Shown piece by piece: positions 8,129 through 14,634 of a stretch of DNA of 64,000 bases. Position numbers and translations under genes: made by a program. Below the pieces are notes generated by a model, which was not told the DNA's origin, ran no database searches, and saw only the letters and a list, made by a program, of their open reading frames with translations. Numbering within the stretch: position 1 is the first letter of the stretch; every line of letters starts with the position of its first letter. Origin of the DNA: Streptomyces sp. Tue6028 (GTDB taxonomy: Bacteria > Actinomycetota > Actinomycetes > Streptomycetales > Streptomycetaceae); NCBI RefSeq assembly GCF_002300165.1, contig NZ_MLCE01000029.1, forward strand, positions 137,170-201,169, written 5' to 3'.

Positions 8129-9655
8129 ATGAGCAGCAGCGACCGGAGTCAGGCAGTGGACGTTCAGGAACCCAAGACCTACGAAGTGCGCACTTACGGG
8201 TGCCAGATGAACGTGCACGACTCCGAACGGCTCTCCGGGCTCCTCGAGGGCGCCGGCTACGTGCGTGCGCCCGAGGGTTCGGACGGCGACGCCGACGTGG
8301 TCGTCTTCAACACCTGCGCCGTCCGGGAGAACGCCGACAACCGCCTTTACGGCAACCTCGGCCGCCTCGCCCCGATGAAGTCGAAGCGCCCCGGGATGCA
8401 GATCGCCGTCGGTGGCTGCCTGGCCCAGAAGGACCGCGACACCATCGTGAAGAAGGCGCCCTGGGTGGACGTCGTCTTCGGGACGCACAACATCGGCAAG
8501 CTGCCGGTCCTCCTGGAGCGCGCCCGCGTCCAGGAAGAGGCCCAGGTCGAGATCGCCGAGTCGCTGGAGGCGTTCCCTTCGACGCTGCCCACTCGGCGTG
8601 AGAGCGCGTACGCCGCCTGGGTCTCCATCTCCGTCGGCTGCAACAACACCTGCACCTTCTGCATCGTCCCGGCGCTGCGCGGCAAGGAGAAGGACCGCAG
8701 GACGGGCGACATCCTGGCCGAGATCGAGGCGCTGGTCGGCGAGGGCGTCTCCGAGATCACGCTGCTCGGACAGAACGTGAACGCCTATGGGAGCGACATC
8801 GGCGACCGCGAGGCCTTCAGCAAGCTGCTGCGGGCGTGCGGGCAGATCGAGGGACTGGAGCGCGTCCGCTTCACCTCCCCGCACCCGCGCGACTTCACGG
8901 ACGACGTGATCGCCGCGATGGCGGAGACCCCGAACGTGATGCCGCAGCTGCACATGCCGCTCCAGTCCGGCTCGGACACCGTGCTGAAGGCGATGCGCCG
9001 CTCGTACCGCCAGGACCGCTACCTGGGGATCATCGAGAAGGTGCGCGCGGCCATCCCGCACGCGGCGATCACCACCGACATCATCGTGGGCTTCCCCGGC
9101 GAGACCGAGGAGGACTTCGAGCAGACCATGCACGTGGTCCGCGAGGCCCGGTTCACCCAGGCGTTCACCTTCCAGTACTCCAAGCGCCCCGGAACGCCGG
9201 CGGCCACCATGGAGGGGCAGATCCCCAAGGAGGTCGTCCAGGCACGCTACGAGCGTCTCGTCGCGCTCCAGGAGGAGATCTCCTGGGACGAGAACAAGAA
9301 GCAGGTCGGCCGCACCCTGGAGCTGATGGTCGCCGAGGGCGAGGGCCGCAAGGACGGCGCCACCCACCGGCTCTCCGGCCGCGCCGCCGACAACCGCCTG
9401 GTCCACTTCACCAAGCCGGACGAAGAGGTGCGCCCCGGCGACGTGGTCACCGTCGAGATCACGTACGCCGCCCCGCACCACCTGCTCGCCGAGGGGCAGG
9501 TCCTGAACGTGCGCCGCACGCGCGCGGGGGACGCCTGGGAGAAGCGCACCGCCGCCGAGGCCGCGAAGCCGGCAGGTGTCATGCTCGGGCTGCCGAAGAT
9601 CGGCGTGCCCGCACCGCTCCCGGTCGCCACGGGCAGCGGCTGCGGCTGCGACTGA
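8129..9655 (+). CDS. miaB: tRNA-2-methylthio-N6-dimethylallyladenosine synthase MiaB
   Basis: This radical-SAM methylthiotransferase adds the 2-methylthio group to isopentenyl-A37 of tRNAs, acting after MiaA. It has 508 residues. The N-terminal UPF0004 domain has the auxiliary-cluster cysteines Cys25 (YGCQMN), Cys63 (FNTCAV) and Cys97 (GGCLAQ). The radical-SAM cysteines are Cys171, Cys175 and Cys178 in GCNNTCTFCIVP, followed by the LLGQNVNAYG and ITTDIIVGFPGETEEDF motifs. A TRAM domain is near the C-terminus, and the tail ends GSGCGCD. The ATG at 8129 has no ribosome-binding site but sits six bases after a -10 hexamer. miaA, for the preceding step, lies about 2 kb downstream. Confidence 0.96.
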   Translation: MSSSDRSQAVDVQEPKTYEVRTYGCQMNVHDSERLSGLLEGAGYVRAPEGSDGDADVVVFNTCAVRENADNRLYGNLGRLAPMKSKRPGMQIAVGGCLAQKDRDTIVKKAPWVDVVFGTHNIGKLPVLLERARVQEEAQVEIAESLEAFPSTLPTRRESAYAAWVSISVGCNNTCTFCIVPALRGKEKDRRTGDILAEIEALVGEGVSEITLLGQNVNAYGSDIGDREAFSKLLRACGQIEGLERVRFTSPHPRDFTDDVIAAMAETPNVMPQLHMPLQSGSDTVLKAMRRSYRQDRYLGIIEKVRAAIPHAAITTDIIVGFPGETEEDFEQTMHVVREARFTQAFTFQYSKRPGTPAATMEGQIPKEVVQARYERLVALQEEISWDENKKQVGRTLELMVAEGEGRKDGATHRLSGRAADNRLVHFTKPDEEVRPGDVVTVEITYAAPHHLLAEGQVLNVRRTRAGDAWEKRTAAEAAKPAGVMLGLPKIGVPAPLPVATGSGCGCD

Positions 9656-9671
9656 ACCGGCCTGACCGGGG

Positions 9672-9711
9672 CCGGGGCGACCCGGCCTGACCGGAGTCAG
9701 GCCGACCCCGG
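9672..9711 (+). terminator. Hairpin after miaB
   Basis: An inner 8-bp stem (CGGCCTGA with TCAGGCCG, six-base loop) sits inside an outer CCGGGG/CCCCGG stem. It begins about 17 bases after the miaB stop. There is no T-run, as is common for terminators in this group. Confidence 0.5.
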
Positions 9712-9738
9712 TCCGATCAGGGTCGGCCGCTCCGACGT

Positions 9739-9888
9739 GACCGGGACGAGCCCACCCAGGCCTGACCGGGACGAGCCGACCCAGGCCTGGCCGGGACGAG
9801 CCGACCCAGGCCTGGCCGGGACGAGCCCACCCAGGCCTGACCGGGACGAGCCCACCCAGGCCTGACCGGGACGAGCCCACCCAGGCCT
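9739..9888. repeat. Six tandem copies of a 25-bp unit
   Basis: Six head-to-tail units begin at 9739, 9764, 9789, 9814, 9839 and 9864, with the core GACCGGGACGAGCCCACCCA and a few A/G and C/G differences between copies; a partial seventh follows. The unit length is not a multiple of three and the array lies between miaB and the next gene, so it is not coding. There are no unique spacers, so it is not a CRISPR. Each unit contains CCCAGGCCTG-type symmetry. Confidence 0.92.
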
Positions 9889-10049
9889 GACCCAGGGACT
9901 GTCCCGGACCGACCGGAGGCGGGGGCTGACGCGAGCCCCGGACCCGCGGGCGGGCTCGTCGGCGAGGGTTCACCCGGCTGCACGCGCACGCGCCCCTTCC
10001 TGCTCACGGGCTGGAAGGCGACTCGGGGCTGATCACCCACCGAGCGCGT

Positions 10050-10055
10050 TACGCT
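10050..10055 (+). promoter_or_regulatory. -10 element seven bases before the 10063 gene
   Basis: TACGCT matches TANNNT and ends seven bases before the ATG at 10063; no ribosome-binding site lies between. This layout suggests a leaderless or nearly leaderless transcript. Confidence 0.45.
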
Positions 10056-10062
10056 GCGGATC

Positions 10063-10782
10063 ATGCTTGTAGCCGCCGCAGTCTGCCCCTGCCCTCCGCT
10101 GCTCGTCCCCGACGTCGCCGCCGCCGCGGCCCCCGAGCTGGACGCCGCGCGCGCCGCGTGCACCGACGCGGTGGGACTGCTGGCCGCTTCCCGTCCCGAC
10201 CTGCTGGTCGTCGTGGGGCCCGCCGACGAGTCCGGGCGTGGGACGTTCCCGCAAGGGGCACCTGGCTCCTTCCGTGGGTTCGGCGTCGATCTCGACGTGC
10301 ACCTCGGGGGAGAGGGGCCCGCCCCGGCCGCGGCGGAGCGTGGGCTGCCGCCGTCGCTGGCCGTCGCCGCGTGGCTGCTGGAGCGGACGGACTGGTCCGA
10401 CGCCCCCGTCGAGGGACTCGGCGTGGGCGAACCCCTCGCGGCCGAGCGCTGCGTCCGGGCCGGGCAGGCGATCGCCGGACGGGCCGAGCGGGTGGCGCTG
10501 CTGGTGATGGGCGACGCCAGCGCGTGCCGGACGCTCAAGGCGCCGGGCTATCTCGACGAGCGTGCGGAAGCCTTCGACGCCGAGGTCGCCCGGGCGCTGG
10601 GAGCGGCGGACCTGGCGGCGCTGAAGGCGCTGGACAGCGAGCTTGCGTACGAGCTGAAGGCCTCGGGCCGAGCCGCCTGGCAGGTCCTCGCGGGCGCCGC
10701 CGAGGGCGCGGGGCTGGGCGGCGCCCTGCTCTACGACGACGCTCCCTACGGAGTGGGATACCTGGTCGCGGCCTGGTCGTAG
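10063..10782 (+). CDS. Class III extradiol dioxygenase subunit B-like protein
   Basis: The 239-residue soluble protein begins MLVAAAVCPCPPLLVPDVAA and has the alternating Rossmann-like strands of the LigB/MEMO superfamily (DLLVVVGPADESG, ALLVMGDASACRTLKAPG, DERAEAFDAEVARALGAADL). True LigB dioxygenases bind Fe(II) through conserved His and Glu residues. Here the equivalent strand ends read VVVGPADE and VMGDAS, with no His, so a catalytic iron site is doubtful. Streptomyces genomes usually carry this gene downstream of miaB, which suggests a conserved but unknown function. It ends 106 bp before a convergent antitoxin-like gene, with a shared terminator hairpin between. Confidence 0.7.
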   Translation: MLVAAAVCPCPPLLVPDVAAAAAPELDAARAACTDAVGLLAASRPDLLVVVGPADESGRGTFPQGAPGSFRGFGVDLDVHLGGEGPAPAAAERGLPPSLAVAAWLLERTDWSDAPVEGLGVGEPLAAERCVRAGQAIAGRAERVALLVMGDASACRTLKAPGYLDERAEAFDAEVARALGAADLAALKALDSELAYELKASGRAAWQVLAGAAEGAGLGGALLYDDAPYGVGYLVAAWS

Positions 10783-10830
10783 CGGACCTGCCGGTGCGCG
10801 CGAGCCGGCCGGGTGGGCCGGGCGTGAAAA

Positions 10831-10874
10831 CGGCGGACGGCCGGGAGCCTGGTGCGCTCCGCGGCCGTCCGCCG
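10831..10874. terminator. Two-stage hairpin between convergent genes
   Basis: A 13-bp outer stem (CGGCGGACGGCCG with its exact complement at 10862-10874) encloses an inner five-pair stem GGAGC/GCTCC. It lies between the plus-strand gene ending at 10782 and the minus-strand gene ending at 10889, so it can serve both. Confidence 0.8.
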
Positions 10875-10888
10875 ATATGCGGTGCTGT

Positions 10889-11152
10889 TCAGGATGCCGG
10901 AGGCGGGGACGGCGCGTCCGGCGGGGGCGTGGGCCCGCCACTGTCCTTGTGCGCGAGTCGGTCCATGGCACCCTTCGCCTTGTCCGTGCCCGTGTGGATC
11001 TTGTCGCTGTACTTGTGCTTGGTCTTCTCGTCGACCACCTTCGCGGCCTTGTCCAGACCGTCGGTGACCTTGCCCCCGTGCTGCTGCGCGAGGTCCGAGA
11101 CCTTGTCCTTCGCAGGCGCCAGCTTGGACTTCAATGTCTCCAGGAGACTCAT
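10889..11152 (-). CDS. MT0933/Rv0909-type antitoxin-like protein
   Basis: The 87-residue, lysine-rich, probably helical protein has the pattern SLLETLKSKLAPAKDKV ... HGGKVTDGLDKAAKVVDEKT, typical of the small family annotated as MT0933-like antitoxin in mycobacteria and streptomycetes. The tail is Pro-rich. In Mycobacterium tuberculosis the Rv0909 antitoxin pairs with a START-fold toxin, Rv0910. No such toxin gene is next to this one. The ATG at 11152 has AAGGGG four bases upstream. It lies 24 bp downstream of the 11177-11434 gene on the same strand and is probably co-transcribed with it. Confidence 0.7.
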   Translation of the reverse strand: MSLLETLKSKLAPAKDKVSDLAQQHGGKVTDGLDKAAKVVDEKTKHKYSDKIHTGTDKAKGAMDRLAHKDSGGPTPPPDAPSPPPAS

Positions 11153-11176
11153 GGTTCCCCTTCTCTCGCGGGACAG

Positions 11177-11434
11177 TTACTTGCGGGCGCCCTCACCGGC
11201 CTCGTTGTCCGCGGCCTTGTCGGCCGTCTGCTGCTGAGGAATCTCCACGTCCTCCTCGGCGGCGGTCGCCGCGGGCTTCTCCGCGGTGGCCGGTCCTCCG
11301 GTCTCGGACGATGCCTTCGCCTCCTCCGCCGTCTCCGCCGCGGCGTCGGCCCGGCGCGGGCCGGTCTGCACCTCGGCGGTCGACGCCTCCTCCGTGGCCT
11401 TCGACTTCCGGAGAAGCCGTGCAAAAACGCCCAT
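11177..11434 (-). CDS. Small acidic alanine/glutamate-rich protein of unknown function
   Basis: This 85-residue protein starts MGVFARLLRKSKATEE: a short amphipathic, basic N-terminus followed by a long acidic, low-complexity Ala/Glu/Thr/Pro region ending in ADNEAGEGARK. No domain is recognised. It looks intrinsically disordered. The N-terminal FARLLRK stretch could associate with membranes, but that is a guess. I chose the ATG at 11434 because GGAG lies five bases upstream; a GTG at 11440 overlaps that site. Similar small proteins sit next to the antitoxin-like gene in other Streptomyces as far as I recall, so the pair may act together. Confidence 0.6.
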   Translation of the reverse strand: MGVFARLLRKSKATEEASTAEVQTGPRRADAAAETAEEAKASSETGGPATAEKPAATAAEEDVEIPQQQTADKAADNEAGEGARK

Positions 11435-11617
11435 ATCCACTCCATACGTTACTCGTGAGGGCGAAATCCCGCGTCACCCGGTGCGTCCCATTGCGTCGCC
11501 CGGGTCACCGGTCCTCGAAAACCGGCGGCTGGAACCTCGCAACAGGCAACGACGCCGGACCCGTGGCGTCACGTAGCTCGTTGGAGGAGAGTCCGGGAGG
11601 TTTGCGAGACTGGTGCG

Positions 11618-12556
11618 GTGAGTAGCGCACCCCCCGCCCCCAGGGTCATCGCCGTCGTAGGACCGACCGCGGCAGGAAAGTCTGATCTGGGCGTTTTCCT
11701 CGCCCGGCGCCTCGGAGGCGAGGTCGTCAACGCCGACTCGATGCAGTTGTATCGAGGGATGGACATCGGCACCGCCAAGCTGACGCCCGAGGAGCGCGAC
11801 GGCGTCCCGCATCACCTCCTGGACATCTGGGACGTCACGGTCACGGCCAGCGTCGCCGAGTACCAGCGGCTCGCCCGCACCCGTATCGACTCCCTCCTCG
11901 CCGAAGGCCGCTGGCCGATCCTGGTCGGGGGTTCCGGCCTGTACGTCCGGGGAGCCGTCGACAACCTCGAGTTCCCCGGCACCGACCCCGAGGTGCGGGC
12001 CCGCCTGGAGGAGGAGCTCGGCCTGCGCGGATCGGGCGCCCTGCACGCCCGTCTGGCCGCGGCCGACCCCGAGGCCGGCCGCGCGATCCTGCCCAGCAAC
12101 GGCCGGCGCATCGTCCGCGCCCTCGAAGTCATCGAGATCACCGGGAAGCCCTTCACCGCCAACCTGCCGGGTCATGACTCCGTCTACGACACCCTCCAGA
12201 TCGGCGTCGACGTGGCGCGCCCCGAGCTCGACGACCGCATCGCCCGCCGGGTCGACCGCATGTGGGACGCGGGGCTCGTCGAAGAGGTGCGCACGCTGGA
12301 GGAGCAGGGCCTGCGTGAGGGGCGCACGGCGTCGCGTGCGCTCGGATACCAGCAGGTGCTGGCGGCTCTCGCGGGCGAATGCACCGAGGAAGAGGCGCGC
12401 GCGGAGACCGTGCGCGCCACCAAACGCTTCGCGCGCCGACAGGATTCCTGGTTCCGTCGCGACCCCCGGGTGCACTGGCTCAGCGGCGCTGCGGCGGATC
12501 TCACAGAACTCCCGGAACTCGCACTGGCGTTGGTCGAACGACCGGTTACAGCCTGA
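11618..12556 (+). CDS. miaA: tRNA dimethylallyltransferase MiaA
   Basis: MiaA transfers the isopentenyl group from dimethylallyl diphosphate to N6 of A37 in tRNAs that read UNN codons. This supplies the substrate of MiaB. It has 312 residues: the P-loop GPTAAGKS (15-22), the catalytic Asp40 in VNADSMQLYRGMDIGTAK, HHLLDIWDV, the second motif VGGSGLYV, and C-terminal QTRQxF-type RRQDSWFRRDPRVHW. It starts with GTG at 11618. There is no close ribosome-binding site (GGGAGG is 17 bases away), but GAGACT, a possible -10, ends six bases before the GTG. It lies about 180 bp from the divergent 85-residue protein gene. Confidence 0.95.
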   Translation: MSSAPPAPRVIAVVGPTAAGKSDLGVFLARRLGGEVVNADSMQLYRGMDIGTAKLTPEERDGVPHHLLDIWDVTVTASVAEYQRLARTRIDSLLAEGRWPILVGGSGLYVRGAVDNLEFPGTDPEVRARLEEELGLRGSGALHARLAAADPEAGRAILPSNGRRIVRALEVIEITGKPFTANLPGHDSVYDTLQIGVDVARPELDDRIARRVDRMWDAGLVEEVRTLEEQGLREGRTASRALGYQQVLAALAGECTEEEARAETVRATKRFARRQDSWFRRDPRVHWLSGAAADLTELPELALALVERPVTA

Positions 12557-12663
12557 TCACGTCATGGCATCGGGACGCTCCGGCCGTCATCGCGGCCTCC
12601 GGCGCCGTGCCATCATCGAGCTTCGATCGACCAGTGAAGTCCGAGTTGGGAGGGCGCGTGGCG

Positions 12664-13227
12664 ATGGAGGCCGGCCCTCGCGACACAGCACGAGACACCG
12701 AGCACGGCGCCGATCCGGACGGAGACCGTCCGGGCATCGGCCCCGATGGAGATCGTCTGAGCATCGACCCGGACGGAGACCGTCTGAACCCCGAGCCGGG
12801 CGCGGAGCGACTGAGCTCCGACGGTCCCGAGGACACCCCGGGCGGTGTGACCGCCGACGGGCCCGGGCTCGACGAGATGTCCCCGGGACCCGAGGTCGAG
12901 GTCGAGCTGCGCCCGCAGCGCAGGCTGCGCATCTGGCAGCTCGCGCCCATCGTGGGGCTGGCCGCGACCGGCTCGCTGATGTTCGCCTTCCCGTTGGCCT
13001 TCGAGTTCGGTGACGGCGGAGCCGTCGTCGCCATGCTCGGCCTGCTGATCTGCTCGTGCGCCGCGGGCTGGGGCATGATGGCCGCCCGCCGCGTCGGCTA
13101 CACCTGGCCGGGCTTCCCGCCGCGGGGCTCCGGCCGCCGCCCGGACTGGCGCGTGGCGATCGCGTACATGGTGGTCGTCGCCGCGGTGGCGGTGCTCGCC
13201 GTGTGGCGTGTGGCGCGGCTGCGCTGA
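12664..13227 (+). CDS. Membrane protein with N-terminal PDGDR repeats
   Basis: The protein has 187 residues. The first 100 are charged and unstructured, with three tandem nine-residue units at 12709-12789 (DPDGDRPGI, GPDGDRLSI, DPDGDRLN). The C-terminal half has three hydrophobic segments (IWQLAPIVGLAATGSLMFAF, VVAMLGLLICSCAAGWGMM, AIAYMVVVAAVAVLAVW) separated by short basic loops. No known family is recognised. The ATG at 12664 lies nine bases after GGGAGGG; an in-frame GTG at 12658 is only three bases from it. It sits between miaA and dapF, as in other Streptomyces as far as I recall. A cell-envelope role is only a guess. Confidence 0.7.
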   Translation: MEAGPRDTARDTEHGADPDGDRPGIGPDGDRLSIDPDGDRLNPEPGAERLSSDGPEDTPGGVTADGPGLDEMSPGPEVEVELRPQRRLRIWQLAPIVGLAATGSLMFAFPLAFEFGDGGAVVAMLGLLICSCAAGWGMMAARRVGYTWPGFPPRGSGRRPDWRVAIAYMVVVAAVAVLAVWRVARLR

Positions 13228-13285
13228 CCCCGCCGTCGCCCGTGCCGACGGGCCCCGCGGCGGCGGGAGTGTCGTGCCGACCCCG

Positions 13286-13291
13286 TACGAT
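13286..13291 (+). promoter_or_regulatory. -10 element for a likely leaderless dapF transcript
   Basis: TACGAT, a near-ideal -10, ends six bases before the dapF ATG at 13298. The GAGGA in the gap is too close to the ATG to be a useful ribosome-binding site. Confidence 0.5.
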
Positions 13292-13297
13292 CGAGGA

Positions 13298-14167
13298 ATG
13301 AGCACGCGGATCGCCTTCCTCAAGGGCCACGGGACCGAGAACGACTTCGTGATCATCCCGGACCCGGAGAACGCCATCGACCTGCCTCCGGCCGCCGTCG
13401 CCGCCCTGTGCGACCGGCGCGCGGGCATCGGCGGCGACGGTCTGCTGCACGTGGTCAGGTCCGCCGCGCATCCCGAGGCCAGGGCGATGGCCACCGAGGC
13501 GGAGTGGTTCATGGACTACCGCAATGGCGACGGCTCGACCGTCGAGATGTGCGGCAACGGCGTGCGGGTCTTCGCGCGCTACCTCCAGCGTGCCGGACAC
13601 GTGGCCGAAGGGGACATCGCGGTCGCCACGCGCGGGGGCGTGAAGACCGTGCACCTGGCCAAGGACGGGGACGTCACGGTCGGCATGGGCAAGGCACTCC
13701 TCCCCGAAGGCGACGTGACCGTCCGGGTCGACGAGCGCAGCTGGCCCGCCCGCAACGTGAACATGGGCAATCCGCACGCGGTCGCCTTCGTGGACGACCT
13801 CGCGCACGCCGGCAATCTGTTCACGCCCCCGCCGTTCAGCCCGGCGTCGGCCTACCCGGACGGGGTCAATGTCGAGTTCGTGGTCGACCGCGGACCGCGC
13901 CACGTGGCCCTGCGGGTGCACGAGCGCGGCGTCGGGGAGACCCGCTCGTGCGGCACGGGCGCGTGCGCGGTGGCCGTCGCCACGGCGCGCCGCGACGGCG
14001 CCGACCCGGCCGTGACGGGCACGCCCGCGACGTACACCGTCGACGTGCCCGGCGGGCGCCTGGTCATCACCGAGCGCCCGGACGGCGAGATCGAGATGAC
14101 GGGGCCCGCGGTGATCGTCGCCGAGGGCGAGATCGACGCGGAATGGCTGGCCGCCGCGCAGGGCTGA
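13298..14167 (+). CDS. dapF: Diaminopimelate epimerase DapF
   Basis: DapF converts LL- to meso-diaminopimelate in the lysine and peptidoglycan pathway, without a cofactor, by a two-cysteine mechanism. Both catalytic cysteines are present: Cys85 in EMCGNGVR and Cys218 in RSCGTGACA. The N-terminal GHGTENDFV, GGDGLLHV and NMGNPHAV motifs are also complete. The length of 289 residues fits the family. Streptomyces walls contain the LL form, so DapF is needed here mainly for lysine supply. The ATG at 13298 follows a -10 hexamer by six bases. It is alone on its transcript, with 467 bp to rshA. Confidence 0.96.
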   Translation: MSTRIAFLKGHGTENDFVIIPDPENAIDLPPAAVAALCDRRAGIGGDGLLHVVRSAAHPEARAMATEAEWFMDYRNGDGSTVEMCGNGVRVFARYLQRAGHVAEGDIAVATRGGVKTVHLAKDGDVTVGMGKALLPEGDVTVRVDERSWPARNVNMGNPHAVAFVDDLAHAGNLFTPPPFSPASAYPDGVNVEFVVDRGPRHVALRVHERGVGETRSCGTGACAVAVATARRDGADPAVTGTPATYTVDVPGGRLVITERPDGEIEMTGPAVIVAEGEIDAEWLAAAQG

Positions 14168-14634
14168 GCCCCCGCGGCATCCCGTCCGGCGAACCGCCCG
14201 GCCTTCAGCCGCACCACACGGCACCGCGGTGCGATGCACGCACCGCACCGCACCGCCCCGTTCCGGCCGGGCCGCACGGTTCTGGTCGGGATCATGCGGC
14301 GCGGCGGCGCAGTGCATGGCATCGGCCCGTTCCGGCCGGGCCGCACGAGTCCGGCCGGGACCACACGGCACCGGACCGCGCCGCACGGCACCGGACCGTG
14401 CCGCTCCGGTCGAGGTGTCGTTCCCCGCTCTCTCCCCAACCAAAGATCGAAACCGTAAACCCCCGATCCATCGCTCGAATGGGTGATCCGTTTCACGCTC
14501 GGCGAGAGGCGGTCAGTCGAGCGTGATGGGCTCGGTAGCATCAAGCACCGGCCCGGACGGGGGATCGAGGCAATCCCCTGAGCCGTGTTCGCCATGGGGC
14601 ACCCGTCCGCCGGTCTACGCAGCCGGAGGTGCCC
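14168..14634 (+). other. Intergenic region before rshA with repeated GC-rich motifs
   Basis: No gene is seen here. The motif CCCGTTCCGGCCGGGCCGCA occurs twice (about 14257 and 14327) and CACGGCACCGGACCG occurs twice (near 14364 and 14384). From 14450 the sequence becomes less GC-rich, as expected for a promoter. It holds the inverted repeat at 14493-14526 and a possible -10 TAGCAT near 14534. Confidence 0.5.
14493..14526. promoter_or_regulatory. Inverted repeat upstream of rshA
   Basis: Nine-bp arms TCACGCTCG and CGAGCGTGA are perfect complements, 16 bases apart, and end about 110 bp before the rshA start. The position just upstream of a possible -10 (TAGCAT) suggests an operator. I do not recognise the regulator. 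Confidence 0.4.

Noticed and set aside
9739..9888. 25-bp repeats as a CRISPR array or coding repeat
   Set aside because: There are no spacers, and the unit length is not a multiple of three.
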